Shown here: positions 1 to 12,414 of the stretch, one piece after another
Position numbering within the stretch: position 1 is the stretch's first letter
How the letters are laid out: each line of letters starts with the position of its first letter
Assembly: GCF_029867415.1 (NCBI RefSeq)
Contig: NW_026705791.1
Location: 171,501-235,500, forward strand
DNA: 64,000 nt
Direction: 5' to 3'
Source of the DNA: Vicia villosa
Lineage: Eukaryota > Streptophyta > Magnoliopsida > Fabales > Fabaceae
Notes under the pieces: model-generated
Database searches by the model: none
What the model saw: only the letters and a program-made list of their open reading frames with translations
Told to the model about the DNA's origin: nothing
Program-made: the position numbers and the translations under genes

Positions 1-735
1 ACGTAGGAGTTAGTTGATCATACTGAAGGAAAGAAGGCGATTGGTGTAAGATTGATCTATAAGGTGAAGTCAAATCCCAAAGGTGAAATAATCAAGCATA
101 AGGCTTGATTAGTTGTAAATGGGTTTTTGCAAAGAGAAGATATAGACTTTGTCCAGGTATTTGCACCAGTTACTAGAATTGAAACCATAAAGTTAGTTGT
201 TGGTATTGAGAATAGCAACAATTGGTCAATCGATCAAATGGATGTGAAGTCTGCATTTTTGAACGGTCCGCTTGAAGAAGAAGTGTATGTAGAACAATCT
301 CCTAGTTTTTTTGTTGTTGTGATAAACCAAGAAGGGAGGTTCTACAATTGAGAAAGCGTTATACAGATTTAAAAAATCTCCAAGAGCTTGGAACAAAAAG
401 ATAAATGGTTTCCTAATTGAGGTTGGCTTCAAGTAATGTGAGTCCGGACATGGAGTTTATGTGAAAACAGATACAAATGAAGGGATGATCATTCTTTGTC
501 TATACATAGACGATTTGTTTATCACGGGCTACAAAGAGAAGAGTATTTCTAAGTTCAAGAGCAAGCTAATGAAAGAATTAGAGATGAGTAACCTTGGTAT
601 CATGACAAATTTCCTTGGCATAGAGTTCCCCAAGTCCAAAAGAGGACTGCTTATGCATCAAAGGAGATATGCCCTTGAGATATTGAAGAAGTGTGAAATG
701 GAGCACTGTGAAATGGAGCATTGTAATCATGCCAT
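1..735 (+). pseudogene. Ty1/copia pol fragment (reverse transcriptase), decayed
   Basis: Three-frame reading of the plus strand gives pieces of a copia-type reverse transcriptase (RVT_2). One stretch (about 127-315) carries FAPVTRIETIKLV and MDVKSAFLNGPLEEEVYV. A second (about 461-690) carries YIDDLFITG, the catalytic YxDD box, followed by a typical LGIMTNFLGIEF segment. A stop at about 106-108, a frame change near 345 and another near 435 break it. The integrase and gag parts are not visible; the left part may lie outside the window. No LTR is seen on the right, where the similarity stops near 735. It is a dead fragment, not a gene. Confidence 0.85.
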
Positions 736-754
736 TCTACTGTGTGTATTGTAA

Positions 755-1170
755 AATGAACAAAATCATAATTTCTCACCTTCAATTATATCTCTTTCTC
801 TAACCCTCTCCTCTCTCACTCTCTCTTTCTCCACTACTCAAACCCTACATTGTTTACCAATCTTGTGATTGAATGTTCCAACATGATTAACATCGATTTA
901 CTTACATTAAAACTTGAACAGAAGCTTCAAATTTTATTTTAAACATATATATTTATTTAAAAATTAAAGAATTTTTTTACTCATGATACACTAAATGATG
1001 AAGCTTTTTGATTCATCTATGACTAGAATGACCTAAATGATTAAGCTTTTTGAATCTCCCAAATATCCAAAAAATAACCTTAAAATGACTTAAAATATTA
1101 TTAAATCTGCAAAAGGAGTTAGCATAACAATCCAAATCGATATTGATAGAGAAAACACATTCAATTTCAT
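755..1170. other. AT-rich spacer, nothing recognised
   Basis: AT-rich DNA between the copia fragment and the CNOT9-like exon. It would be the start of intron 1 of that gene if the gene were intact. I looked here for the next exon of the family, starting with its conserved armadillo-like repeats, and did not find it. Confidence 0.5.
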
Positions 1171-1259
1171 ACTAAACAACTCGTCTAACAATTGGATTAC
1201 TCGTGAATTTCATAAAATATATTAAAATTAAAGAAAAAAAGAGAAAGATAGAATGGTAC

Positions 1260-1436
1260 CTTCGAGAGAACATGAAGAGCGTTTTCTCGGAGATCAGGCT
1301 TGCGGAGTTCAATAATAAGACGTTCCACATACGCCATCCTTTGGGCAATTGCGGTGCTTTGAGTAGAGGCACTGAGAGGAGCTACAGATGACGCATCGTT
1401 GTTGATTGAGAACAAGCGAAAAGGAAAATTTGCCAT
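1260..1436 (-). pseudogene. First exon of a CNOT9/RCD1-like CCR4-NOT subunit gene (orphan exon)
   Basis: The minus-strand reading from ATG 1436 gives a 59-residue segment starting MANFPFRLFSINND. It ends with AYVERLIIELRKPDLRENAL and LHVLSK, which matches the conserved N-terminal block of the CCR4-NOT subunit 9 family (RCD1/RQCD1: LxxPxLRENALLxLSK). A GT splice donor (1259-1258) follows directly, in the place where plant family members end exon 1. CNOT9 helps the CCR4-NOT deadenylase bind partners in mRNA decay. No later exon lies in the remaining 1250 bases on the left, where a copia fragment sits instead. The gene is therefore cut by the window edge, has a long repeat-filled first intron, or is a broken duplicate. 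The run of (AT)n only 75 bases upstream makes a normal promoter doubtful, so a pseudogene fragment is my preferred reading. Confidence 0.6.
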
Positions 1437-1506
1437 CGATTAGATCTAAATAAAATGATGCAATGAGAAATCAATTTCGTCACTTTGACTTTGTGTATCA
1501 GGGCGT

Positions 1507-2845
<1,339 letters not shown>

Positions 2846-3005
2846 GAAACATATACGAGCATTTTACACCCACTTTAGTCAAATAACACCTAACAATGGA
2901 GCTACCATTATAAATTTATAATATGTATAACAATACAAAAACACTATTCTATCACTCTCGTGAAAAAATTCAAAAATATATTCATCAACAAATTATTAAC
3001 GACGA

Positions 3006-3006
3006 C

Positions 3007-3076
<70 letters not shown>
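3006..3076. repeat. (AAT)n microsatellite
   Basis: About 70 bases of the AAT/TAA trinucleotide. Confidence 0.96.
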
Positions 3077-3079
3077 GGT

Positions 3080-3761
3080 GACTTCTAAGGTGAAGGCTCA
3101 AACAAGTTCCTCACACTAAACCATCTTGAAGAGTCGTTTGATTAATATATTCTATTGGATCTTAGAATGAACTCTTGTACTAGATCTTTTCTTTTGAAAA
3201 CATATGTCTTACCTACTGCATTTATAACCACTGCATGCATAACCAAGTTTGATTCATTAACTATTTCAGCTAGGACACACTCTTTTGGATAAATTACTCA
3301 AGCGGGGAAAGCTCCAATTTTATCCGAATTGACTTCGGCCGTTATAAAACTTGACTCTAACAACCGACTTGTACAGAAGCCCTCAAGTATGAGCAATGTA
3401 AAAATGCTTTTATAAATTTCACCAAAAAACGGACATGTACAAATATATAATATACTTACATGACTGTTGTATTCAGACCTTATATCTTTATAAAATCCAA
3501 TATATATACAGTTATGTGAGTAAACCTTATATCATTATTAAACCCACATGTGCTAATATAGTCTATATCTCCGTACCATATTTTTATAAACCTTATTTTT
3601 CTTTTTCTTTATAAACCCACATGTGTTTTGGGGGATTGTAATGATTATGTTGGTGTTCAACTTCCTTATTTTTTGACTTATGCTTAGATTTTAGAGATTG
3701 AGTCAATTGGAGGGTTGAAATAACCATTCTTCAATTCTATTTAAGTGTAATTTGGAATAGT
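3080..3761. other. Intergenic DNA, probably old transposon debris
   Basis: Mixed-composition DNA without an open frame or a recognisable family signature. Confidence 0.35.
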
Positions 3762-4120
3762 CACTACAACAAAAATTAGTTGAAGCAACGACCAAAAACC
3801 GTAGCAATAAGTATAAAACCGTAGCCTAATAATAGGTGACGGTTATTCAGACATGGAATATGCGGCCGTTGTCTATTTCCATAGACTAGAATTTTTGCAC
3901 TTTCTCCCACGTAAAAGGAAAAACGTCGTCTAAAGTATATGAATAGGCAACGATTTTTGAATTAAATTTAGACCGTGGGTTTGATTAAGCTACATGTTTG
4001 AAACTGCAGTGTATTTATTAGACCATGGTTTTCTGAGTTGATTTTGATCCACGCTTTGTTTAGCCAACACAATAAAACCGTTGTATATTCTTCATAGTAC
4101 AACTTTTCGCCTTATTTACT
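3762..4120. mobile_element. Orphan CACTA-type terminus with subterminal repeats
   Basis: Begins CACTACAACAAAAATTAG and then shows several copies of an AACCGTAG / ACCGTGG motif in both orientations, as in the subterminal regions of En/Spm (CACTA) elements. I could not find the matching other end nearby, so the element is truncated or its partner end is lost. It differs from the AAAGCGCT-type CACTA elements at 4896 and 16608. Confidence 0.5.
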
Positions 4121-4892
4121 CCTTTCTTCAAACATAAATATATTAAATTACTTTATATATATATTTAATATTATAAACATTAAATATATTGTATACCATT
4201 ATATTAATTTTTTAAATAATCTTTAAAAATCCAAACCTTCTATGAATTCTTTTAGTAATAGTAATATCATTATATGTAATAGTAATAGCACTTGAAAAAG
4301 TTCAAGTCAAAGAGATTAATATTTGAATTGGTATATTAATTATATATTGAATTGACGTGCTAAGTTACAATAGAGAGTGGATTTATTAGAAGTAAATTAA
4401 AAACAAACCAAAGCAAAGAAAAACACATCAAAAACTACATTTATATCAACTCAAGCCACCAAATAATTATTAGATATCTAAGAAAATTATATATAGAAAA
4501 GTATTGTCCATGTATCTAAAACATAGTTATAGGAAGTTCACATTCTATTTTTACTCACTCATATAATTTTACACTAATAAAGAAGTTGACAGAATTTCAT
4601 GACACAAAGATTTCAAATACATATTGCTAATCTAATGTTAATGGCAAAGAGTACTAAACCATACCGTAGTTCAAAACCTTAATACACATATTAGTTTTAG
4701 TTGAATTAGTAGGCTCAGTTTACAACCAAACAATTTACACATAGCATTGCAAGTTTACAACCTTATTCAGGAAAAGGGCTCAACAGGACACTATTTTTTT
4801 TTAAAAAAATTTAGTATATTTTTATTTATTTTAATGAAAATAATAAATTAATAAATTAATAAAACATAAAATTTATTTTCCTAAGCACGTGC
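4121..4892. other. AT-rich DNA between two CACTA ends
   Basis: No open frame or repeat family recognised. It may be the interior of the element that starts at 3762. Confidence 0.35.
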
Positions 4893-4895
4893 ATT

Positions 4896-5350
4896 CACTA
4901 CGCCGTACAAGGGCTACGACAGCGCTTATTTTGGTCTTTTAGAGCGCTTAAAAGCACTGCCATAGCCAGCGCTGCTGTAGGTAAAGACAGCGCTTTTTGG
5001 TACGCCAAAAGCGCTCTCGTAGCATCCCCTTTAGCATCGCTTTTTCCTGAAAAGCGCTCTCGTAGCTTCCCCTATAGCAGCGTTTTTTTCAAGAAAAGAG
5101 TTCTCGTAGCATCCCCTATAGCAGCGCTTTTTCCAGAAAAGTGCTCTCGTAGTCTCCCCTATAGCAGCGCTTTTATCCAGAAAAGCGCTCTCGTAGCATC
5201 CCCTATAGCAGCGCTTTTTCCAGAACGCGCTTTCGTCGGTTGCGCTTTTTTTTATCTTTTATTTTTTTTTTATCTTAGGCAGCGCTTTTAGTTATAAAGT
5301 GCTTTCTTAGGTAGGCCTTTAAGAGTGTTTTTCAAAGCGCTGTCGTTGCT
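4896..5350. repeat. Left subterminal AGCGCTTTT array of the CACTA element
   Basis: More than ten copies of an AGCGCTTTT / AAAAGCGCT motif, alternating in orientation with CTCGTAGCATCCCC spacers. This repeat-rich block is the probable transposase-binding region. Confidence 0.85.
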
Positions 5351-6110
5351 AAACGCAGTATTTTAAAGTGCAACCTGTAATTTAAGCCTCCCAGTTCGAC
5401 CTGTAATTTATATTTATTTTCAACCTGTAATATTTTCGACCTGTAATATATTTTCAACCTGTAATATTTTCAACCTATATTTATTTATGACCTGTAATAT
5501 ATTTTCAACCTGTAATATTTTCAACCATAGGTAAGACATTATATACCAATATAATACCATTATAATCCAAAATAATATATATACACCATTATAGTTCAAT
5601 TCACATGTAACTAACTCATCTCAAACAAACTAAATCAGATACATATAACTAACTCATCTCTAACAATAACTATATCAAAATATAAGCCCGAAATGTAAAA
5701 AATCCGACGAGCGCACGGTCCTGGTCCTGCAAAGTATGAACAGAACAACACGGTCAATTAAACTAACTTTGCTCAAACACAATTAAAGGCTCCAACATCT
5801 ATACTTCAAATTTTCCAAGAAAACAAATTATCATTCAGTAACATCAACAATATTATTAGCAACAATTTCATGTGATTTGCAACTCAATCCACCAATGTAA
5901 TGTGTCATCAATCCAGTCTCAAATCAAACTATCAGCACAACTTAACAACAACAAAAACAAACTTGATTCATATAACAACGTCATCATCGTCAACTGATAT
6001 TAAGCAAAATGAACCAACATCCACCAAAGAAACTCAAACAAAAGTCATTATCAAAATCCGTCACACAGTAATGTATTTATAAAACTTTTCACACAATAAT
6101 ATATTCATAC

Positions 6111-7270
6111 CTATATGAATAGTTGCTGAATATAAAATTGACACAATTCCTCTTTGATTTCTTCCAACTTAAGTCTCGTGTAAGAAGCAGCATAGAAGTC
6201 ATCAAAGTACTACATAAAAAAACATAATATGAATGATTTAGTTAAATGTAATAAATTATAAGAAATTATCTTAAGTTATAAATCCATACCGTGATTGGAA
6301 TCTCTAATTGATTCGTTTGAAGGATTTCTTTCAAAAACCTCAAAACAAAGTATCTGCAATCATAACTGTTTCGCTGTTGCGGACACTACATAGAAAAACA
6401 AATAAGATTTTATAGTTGTCTTGTTTTATCAAGTAGCATAACTATTATAAGCAAAATTGTGAAAATTAATGTACCTGCACTTTGATCCAAGTAATGTTGT
6501 TTGATTTAGTCCGGGATACTTGTGCGTCTCTTTGACTTCGGAACACTTGTATTGATCTAACAAAAATATAAAAGCATATATTTAGATCAATCTCACAAAT
6601 AATTAAATATATAAATATACACGAATATTTAGAACGATCTCACTTACGTATCAATCATTGACTTCATAGCCGGATAATTGGTCCACTCACCATCTACCGA
6701 ATTCAGAAAATATACCACTTCTTTTATAGGGTTGATAGCAAGCAATAACCAGTGTGCTCTATAAATTAAAACAAAAGTTTATATGAAAATTTTGCTACGC
6801 AAAAGAAACAAATATTAGATGAACCAAGAATGAGAAACTAACCCTACTAATCGGGTATTATACGCCCAAAGAAACAGACTTTCTGTATTGCCGGTGGTTA
6901 GGAATCTATCGACTAAGCGTTGTCTAACTGATTCCGATTCCGTAGCAATTGTATGTCCGCTGCAATGGGCAGAAGACACGAAATGGAATCTGTTTGACAA
7001 TTCAGTCCTGCGCAACACTTTGTCATACAACAATCTTAAATAAAAACATAATAAACATTAAATTATTTTCATTAAAATGTGTAAATAAATTGTTCAACTA
7101 ATTAAATAATATATTCATCGAATTACCGGATGTATGAGTGAATATTACCGACGCCTAATTGGTCATGCGTAAAAATCTCATGCATGTCATCTAGTGCAAC
7201 ATTTTCGAGGAATTCAATACCAAAGACAGCTTCATCCATATTAATTTCACGGAAAGCACCTGTCGTCAAA
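6111..7270 (-). CDS. Ulp1-like cysteine protease (peptidase C48) carried by the CACTA element
   Basis: This gene reads on the minus strand in six exons with GT-AG borders: about 7258-7127, 7034-6843, 6758-6648, 6556-6475, 6385-6290 and 6209-6111. The start is uncertain. The spliced reading shows the C48 catalytic order: His in AHWLLLAINP (exon 3), Asp in NSVDGEW (exon 3), Gln in CPQQRNSYDC, and the nucleophile Cys in YDCRYFVL (exon 5). C48 proteases remove SUMO-like modifiers. In plants, transposon-borne relatives are widespread, and a role in transposition or host evasion has been proposed but not shown. All exon joints keep frame, so the catalytic half looks intact. The N-terminal region of host ULP1 proteins is absent. 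The gene lies between the AGCGCT arrays, so it moves with the element. Confidence 0.75.
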
Positions 7271-7989
7271 TTCCAACAATTCATTACATAAGATAAATAA
7301 ACAAACACCAAATAGAAGTACAATGATTACATTATTTTCTTATATGACCATAATAAGTAAAATGTCAGTTTGATTTATTTAGTTATTTGTTATGTTATAC
7401 AATGTGGAATGATTTCATCTCTTCTCTCACTTGTGAGCTTCTACAGATACTAACATTGTAATCTATAACAAACATCATGAAACCAAAACAAACAAAAAAA
7501 CCTAGAAAGAATACTTTCATTTGGAAATCTGTAACAGACACATGGCTTCCATATCAAACACTTGGTTTTGATAGAAAGAATAATCCAAGTTGGTTTCATA
7601 TCAAACACTGCGTGAATGTGGTGTTTTTCTAACTGCAGGGGATTTTATTTTTACACAATTATTATCCTTAACTTTCAACAATAAACTCATAACATCATCA
7701 CTAATTTTATCAATAAACCCTAACAATGTCAGTAAAATATTGGATTCAATAGAACCTACCTTGAGATAGAGATAATGGAAAGAGATGGAGAACAAGCACG
7801 GAGGAGGGCGAATGGAGAGGCGACGGCGGCGGAGGAGGGCGAACAGAGACGGCGACGGCAACAACGGACGGAGACGGCGACGGCACGGCTAGGGCTCTAT
7901 TCGAGTTCGTTTGGAGAAGAAGAAAGAAGGCTTGTTCGTGAAAAGAGTTCTGAGAAGAAGCGTTTGTTTGTTTCCTTGTTTAAAAATTT

Positions 7990-8332
7990 TAATTTTAAAT
8001 GGGCTACGCCAGCGCTTTTAAGTAAAGCGCTTTCATACCTCCCATTTACCAGCGCTTTTAAAAAAGCGCTCTCGTACCCCCTCCCCCCCTTTACCAGTGC
8101 TTTCAAAAAGCGCTCTCGTACCCCCCCAGGTTTACCAGCGCTTTTAACAAAGCGCTCTCGTAACCCCCCCCCCCCTTTACCAGCGCTTTCAAAAAGCGCT
8201 CTCGTACCCCCCTCCTTTACCAGCGCTTTTTTCCCCTTGTTTTTTAGTTTTGTTTTTAGCGCAACCTATAGCAGCGCTTTCCATAAAAGCGCTTTCGTAG
8301 ATGCGCTGCTAAAAGACAAAATTGGCGTAGTG
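7990..8332. repeat. Right subterminal AGCGCTTTT array of the CACTA element
   Basis: About eight pairs of AGCGCTTT(T) and AAAGCGCT separated by CTCGTACCCCCC-type spacers, ending in the terminal GGCGTAGTG. Open frames across this stretch are repeat artefacts. Confidence 0.85.
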
Positions 8333-8397
8333 ATTTACATTGTGTGATGTATATTAAAATAATTTTATTTAATTTATTTTTATTTGAATTTTATTTT

Positions 8398-8549
8398 TGA
8401 AAATTATTTATCTTATATACTATTCTCTATGATTTGCAAAACATAATTACTATATGTTTAGAAAAACTTGGCAAAAATATGTAAGTTTTTGAAAATTATT
8501 TATCTTATATACTATTCTCTATGATTTGCAAAACATAATTACTATATGT
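8398..8549. repeat. Short direct duplication, 93-bp spacing
   Basis: The block GAAAATTATTTATCTTATAT and about 40 following bases occur at 8398 and again at 8491, just outside the CACTA right end. Confidence 0.85.
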
Positions 8550-8551
8550 AC

Positions 8552-8765
8552 GTTTTAGAGGAGAGATATTTCTTACTACAAGAGTAAGTTATTCTAACTT
8601 ATTCCACATATTGACCATTAATTCTTTTCAATCTAATGGTTGAAAATAATAAGTAATATTTTTTTATCTCCAAATTTAAATACTTATTATTTTTAACCAT
8701 TAGATTAAAAATAATTAATGGTGGAGTAATTTATAATAACTTATTCTTGGAGTAAGAATATCCCA
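8552..8765. mobile_element. MITE with about 85-bp imperfect terminal inverted repeats
   Basis: The left arm starts GATATTTCTTACTACAAGAG. The right arm on the other strand starts GATATTCTTACTCCAAGAAT and continues in parallel through AATAAGTTATT and CTAATGGTT. There is no coding capacity. A long (AT)n tract adjoins the right end, hiding any target duplication. Confidence 0.7.
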
Positions 8766-8766
8766 C

Positions 8767-9148
<382 letters not shown>

Positions 9149-9203
<55 letters not shown>
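9149..9203. repeat. (AT)n microsatellite
   Basis: Continuation of the AT tract on the right side of the MITE. Confidence 0.95.
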
Positions 9204-9205
<2 letters not shown>

Positions 9206-9354
9206 GGTGGGCCCGAACGGAGAGCCCCGCAGGGAGCCCCCCGCGAATGTGAGGGGAATATGCAGCAGTGGAGCCCTGAAGGGGCGAGAGCTAGAGTGAA
9301 AGAATGAGCTACGGGGGCCGGAGGGACAGGGTCAGGGCGGCCAACCCTGCCCGG
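9204..9354. other. GC-rich islet of unknown origin
   Basis: About 150 bases of strongly GC-rich DNA with runs such as GAGCCCCGCAGGGAGCCCC and GCTACGGGGGCCGGAGGGAC, in surroundings that are mostly A/T. No open frame or RNA fold that I recognise. It begins exactly at the end of an (AT)n tract. Confidence 0.6.
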
Positions 9355-9360
9355 TTTTTT

Positions 9361-9707
<347 letters not shown>

Positions 9708-9721
9708 ACATACAAATTAGG

Positions 9722-10205
9722 TTAATGAATCCTAATCTTGACATGCTTTTACCAATCGATTAAAACCTCAACTCTTTTTACTGTAAATTAATACTTTTCA
9801 TGCAATCATTATGTTTTGAAACCAAAACCCTTTTATACCCTTTGCTTAAAACAATTTCAATTTTAGAACGACGGTAGTATCATCCAATCTCTGTGGATAT
9901 GATAAAGAAAATATGTACCCTGTAAAAGTGTTTCAACAGTCTTCACCGACAACCATACTCCACCATAAAGAGTATTGTTGAAAGTATATTGGAGTACTTT
10001 TAACTATCGTTTCCACAAGGATTGATGAGATATTACCGCTGTTTTATATTTTATAGTTGTTTTAAGCTTAAGATTCATAAAAGGTTTTGGTTTTGGTTTT
10101 AGTAACGAAAAATGTTCGATATCATAAAAAGTACTAAGTACCGCAAAAGAGAGTTTTGGTTTTAAAACGATTGGTAAAAGCATGTCAAGATTAGGGTTCA
10201 ATAAT
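9722..10205. repeat. Large imperfect inverted repeat (two arms of about 190 bp)
   Basis: The arm at 9722-9905 begins AATCCTAATCTTGACATGCT and ends TCTCTGTGGATATGATA. The arm at 10005-10205, on the opposite strand, begins AACCCTAATCTTGACATGCT and ends CCTTGTGGAAACGATAG. A unique spacer of about 100 bases separates them. The TGTGGATACGATA-like end resembles the edge of many plant LTR-retrotransposon segments. Two inverted insertions or an inverted duplication could explain it. Confidence 0.75.
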
Positions 10206-11260
10206 CTACTTCATATGTATTTTCATAGTATAGCATGTGAACTCATAAATGATCAATATAATCACATATCCTCTCAATATGTTTCATCTCTAAACTATAT
10301 TATGAGTTTTATCATTTTGATCCTTAGATGATCTCTCAACCTAACTATCAAAATGATAACATCCAAAGCTTGATATTAGTGGATAACTACTCACAAAGCT
10401 ATCTCTAAACTTTATTTGTTGATAGATGAAAAACCTAGTTCAAGACTTGAAAGATATTTCCTAATAAAAATTCAAATCACAAATAAACATAAACACAAGG
10501 TTTTTCACCATATATTAATCATCACTTGTTCACATACAAAGTATTAAAAGAAATACATAATACAAGAAAGATTATCTACCTCTACTCTTGACACAAAGAA
10601 GGATTTAGCCATCCATTATCATGGTGACTTGAGCAACAAGTAAACAATCAAGCTTTATGAACATCAAACTTGAAGTCTCAAAGATTGATGGTTGAAAGCT
10701 ATGAATTTGTGTAGAAATGAAGAAAAGAGGATTTTTGCTCAACAATGGTGTTTTTAGGTCAAGAGAGAGAAGCAAAAGATGGAATGTCCACAAAAATATC
10801 TACAAAGTGCTTAAAGTAGCAAGTCCTAACTGCCCAGATTCGTCGGGCGGCTCCTTACTTCGCCGGGCGAAGCCCACTAAAAATGCCACGTGACAGCAAC
10901 AGTGCAAAAGAAGAAGCAAGAAAATATCTTCATTCGCCCGGCGAGCCAACTGCTCCGCCGGACGCTCTATTACAGAAACTTTGTCAAATTTTTGCCCCTT
11001 TCGCCTGCATTCTCTCCCACTGCTCGTCAGGCGAACCTTCACCCACAAGTCCTCCACCGGGCAAAGCTTACAAGACACTGACACCTTCAACGTTGACCAA
11101 ATCTTCGATTCTTCAACTTTTTTCCCTACTTTCTGTAGCATTCCTCCATGGTATGACCATTTATATTGCAATGAGTGCAAAATATTAGAATCTTCCTTTA
11201 TCCTGGATGCATATGATTCTTACCACGATCTTGAAACTTTATTGAATCATAAGCATTTAT
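10206..11260. other. Probable LTR-retrotransposon remnant with CGCCGGGCG motifs
   Basis: No open frame. 10840-11070 contains about six variants of a CGCCGGGCGAA motif in both orientations. I take this as non-coding retrotransposon DNA, but the family is not identifiable. Confidence 0.4.
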
Positions 11261-11261
11261 C

Positions 11262-11985
11262 TAGGTGTTAGATTCTTCAATCTGAGGGCTATTGTCAGGT
11301 TTAAGTAAAAGAACAATGTTGTTACTTTCTTCTTGAATGACCATCGAATAGATTTTTTTGATGGAGGGTAATGATTCCATAAGAAGAACTTGAGTCTTTA
11401 TAACAAAAAGGTTGTCATTCAAACCTGTGAGAAACTGCATTATTTGATCTTCTATGCGAAAATTTCTTGCATAGCGCATAGCTTAACATATACATTGTTT
11501 ATTGCAAGTACATGATGGCATTCGACTATGTGAATTCAGTTCTTCCTATGATCCATGCATTTTAGTGTAGTAATCAAGAATTGATTTTGAACCTAATTTC
11601 ATATTGTTGATCTCAGCTCGAAGATTTGAAACTCGAATTCTATCGACTCTTGCAAATCTTTCTTTGAGAACTATCAAAACATCACGAGCATTTTCCAGAA
11701 AAACGATAGTTTGAGCAATTGGCTCAGAAACTGAATTGAGAATTCATGAATGAACCAGATAGTTACAACCCTCCCATGCTACTCAAATCAAATCAAGAAG
11801 TTCCAAAACTTCAATCGATCCATCAATGAATGATAGCTTGTTCTTAGCACTAAGTGCTCTTTGCATTGATCTTGACCAAGATAGGTGGTTTGAACCATTC
11901 AAAAGAGGTGTAAGTTTAACAAAATTGGGACCTTCACTCGGATGAATGTAATAAATTGAAGAGAAAGTAGAGTATAATACGATGA
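11262..11985 (-). pseudogene. Ty1/copia gag, decayed
   Basis: The minus strand, read from about 11985, gives YYIHPSEGPN, then TPLLNGSNHLSWSRSMQRAL and SAKNKLSFIDGSIEV. These are hallmarks of the N-terminal copia gag. Later come RIEDQIMQFLTGLNDN and KKIYSMVIQEESNN. Several stops break the frame. Just upstream (about 11985-11995, minus strand) TGGTATCATCG resembles the initiator-Met tRNA primer-binding site. The adjoining 12000-12230 is therefore probably an LTR. Confidence 0.85.
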
Positions 11986-11997
11986 TACCATATTATG

Positions 11998-12230
11998 ATG
12001 AGAGAGTTCAACAACGATAAGCACAAAAAAATGAAAAGTATTTTCTCATTACTTATAATAGCTGAAAGTTACAATATTTATACTTGAAGATGATGGCTCA
12101 CACTATGCTATTGTGTGTCACATATATGGTAAAAAAAACTTGTAGTGTAAGCTAACTAACTTTCTAACTATATAACTAACTTTTCAACTAACTTTCTCTT
12201 ATTATTCTTATTGGTTGATAGTTTCCAAGT
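11998..12230 (-). repeat. Probable copia LTR beside the gag remnant, also present at 38900-39080
   Basis: It lies directly upstream of the primer-binding-site-like sequence of the decayed gag. The same sequence, diverged by substitutions and small indels, is found at 38900-39080, so this LTR was already present when the DOMON/b561 segment was duplicated. The outer end is not defined. Confidence 0.5.
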
Positions 12231-12414
12231 GAAACTCAGTTTGACCTACAACCCTTTGATGCATTATTCAATAATTAGTCCACTTATGGAGTTGAGAAAC
12301 TTGTTCGATCAACCAGAAATATTTAGATCCAAAGTCAGTATATTTTATTTTATGTTTTTGGGGCATGAAATTAAAAATAGACAAGATGATCAGAACCCTC
12401 AAGAAGGTTCGACT

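Larger units (their letters stand above)
4896..8332 (-). mobile_element. Complete non-autonomous CACTA (En/Spm-like) element carrying a Ulp1 protease gene
   Basis: Both ends are CACTACGCC in inverted orientation (4896-4904 and 8324-8332). They are flanked by a 3-bp target duplication ATT (4893-4895, 8333-8335), the TSD size of this superfamily. The terminal 350-450 bases on each side are packed with AAAAGCGCT / AGCGCTTTT motifs about 20-40 bases apart, the expected transposase-binding subterminal arrays. Inside the left array, 5370-5530 has a second repeat (CAACCTGTAATATTTTC). The 3.4-kb interior has no TNP2-like transposase, only a C48 (Ulp1) protease gene on the minus strand. Mobilisation would therefore need a transposase supplied elsewhere. 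The element at 16608-18716 is a relative in the opposite orientation. Confidence 0.9.

Noticed and set aside
7775..8347. 190-residue frame over the right end of the CACTA element
   Set aside because: Reads through the AGCGCTTTT repeat array and has repeat-derived peptides. Not a protein gene.
10800..11271. Overlapping open frames on both strands, 63-126 residues
   Set aside because: They cover the CGCCGGGCG-rich non-coding stretch, no domain, no agreement between frames.
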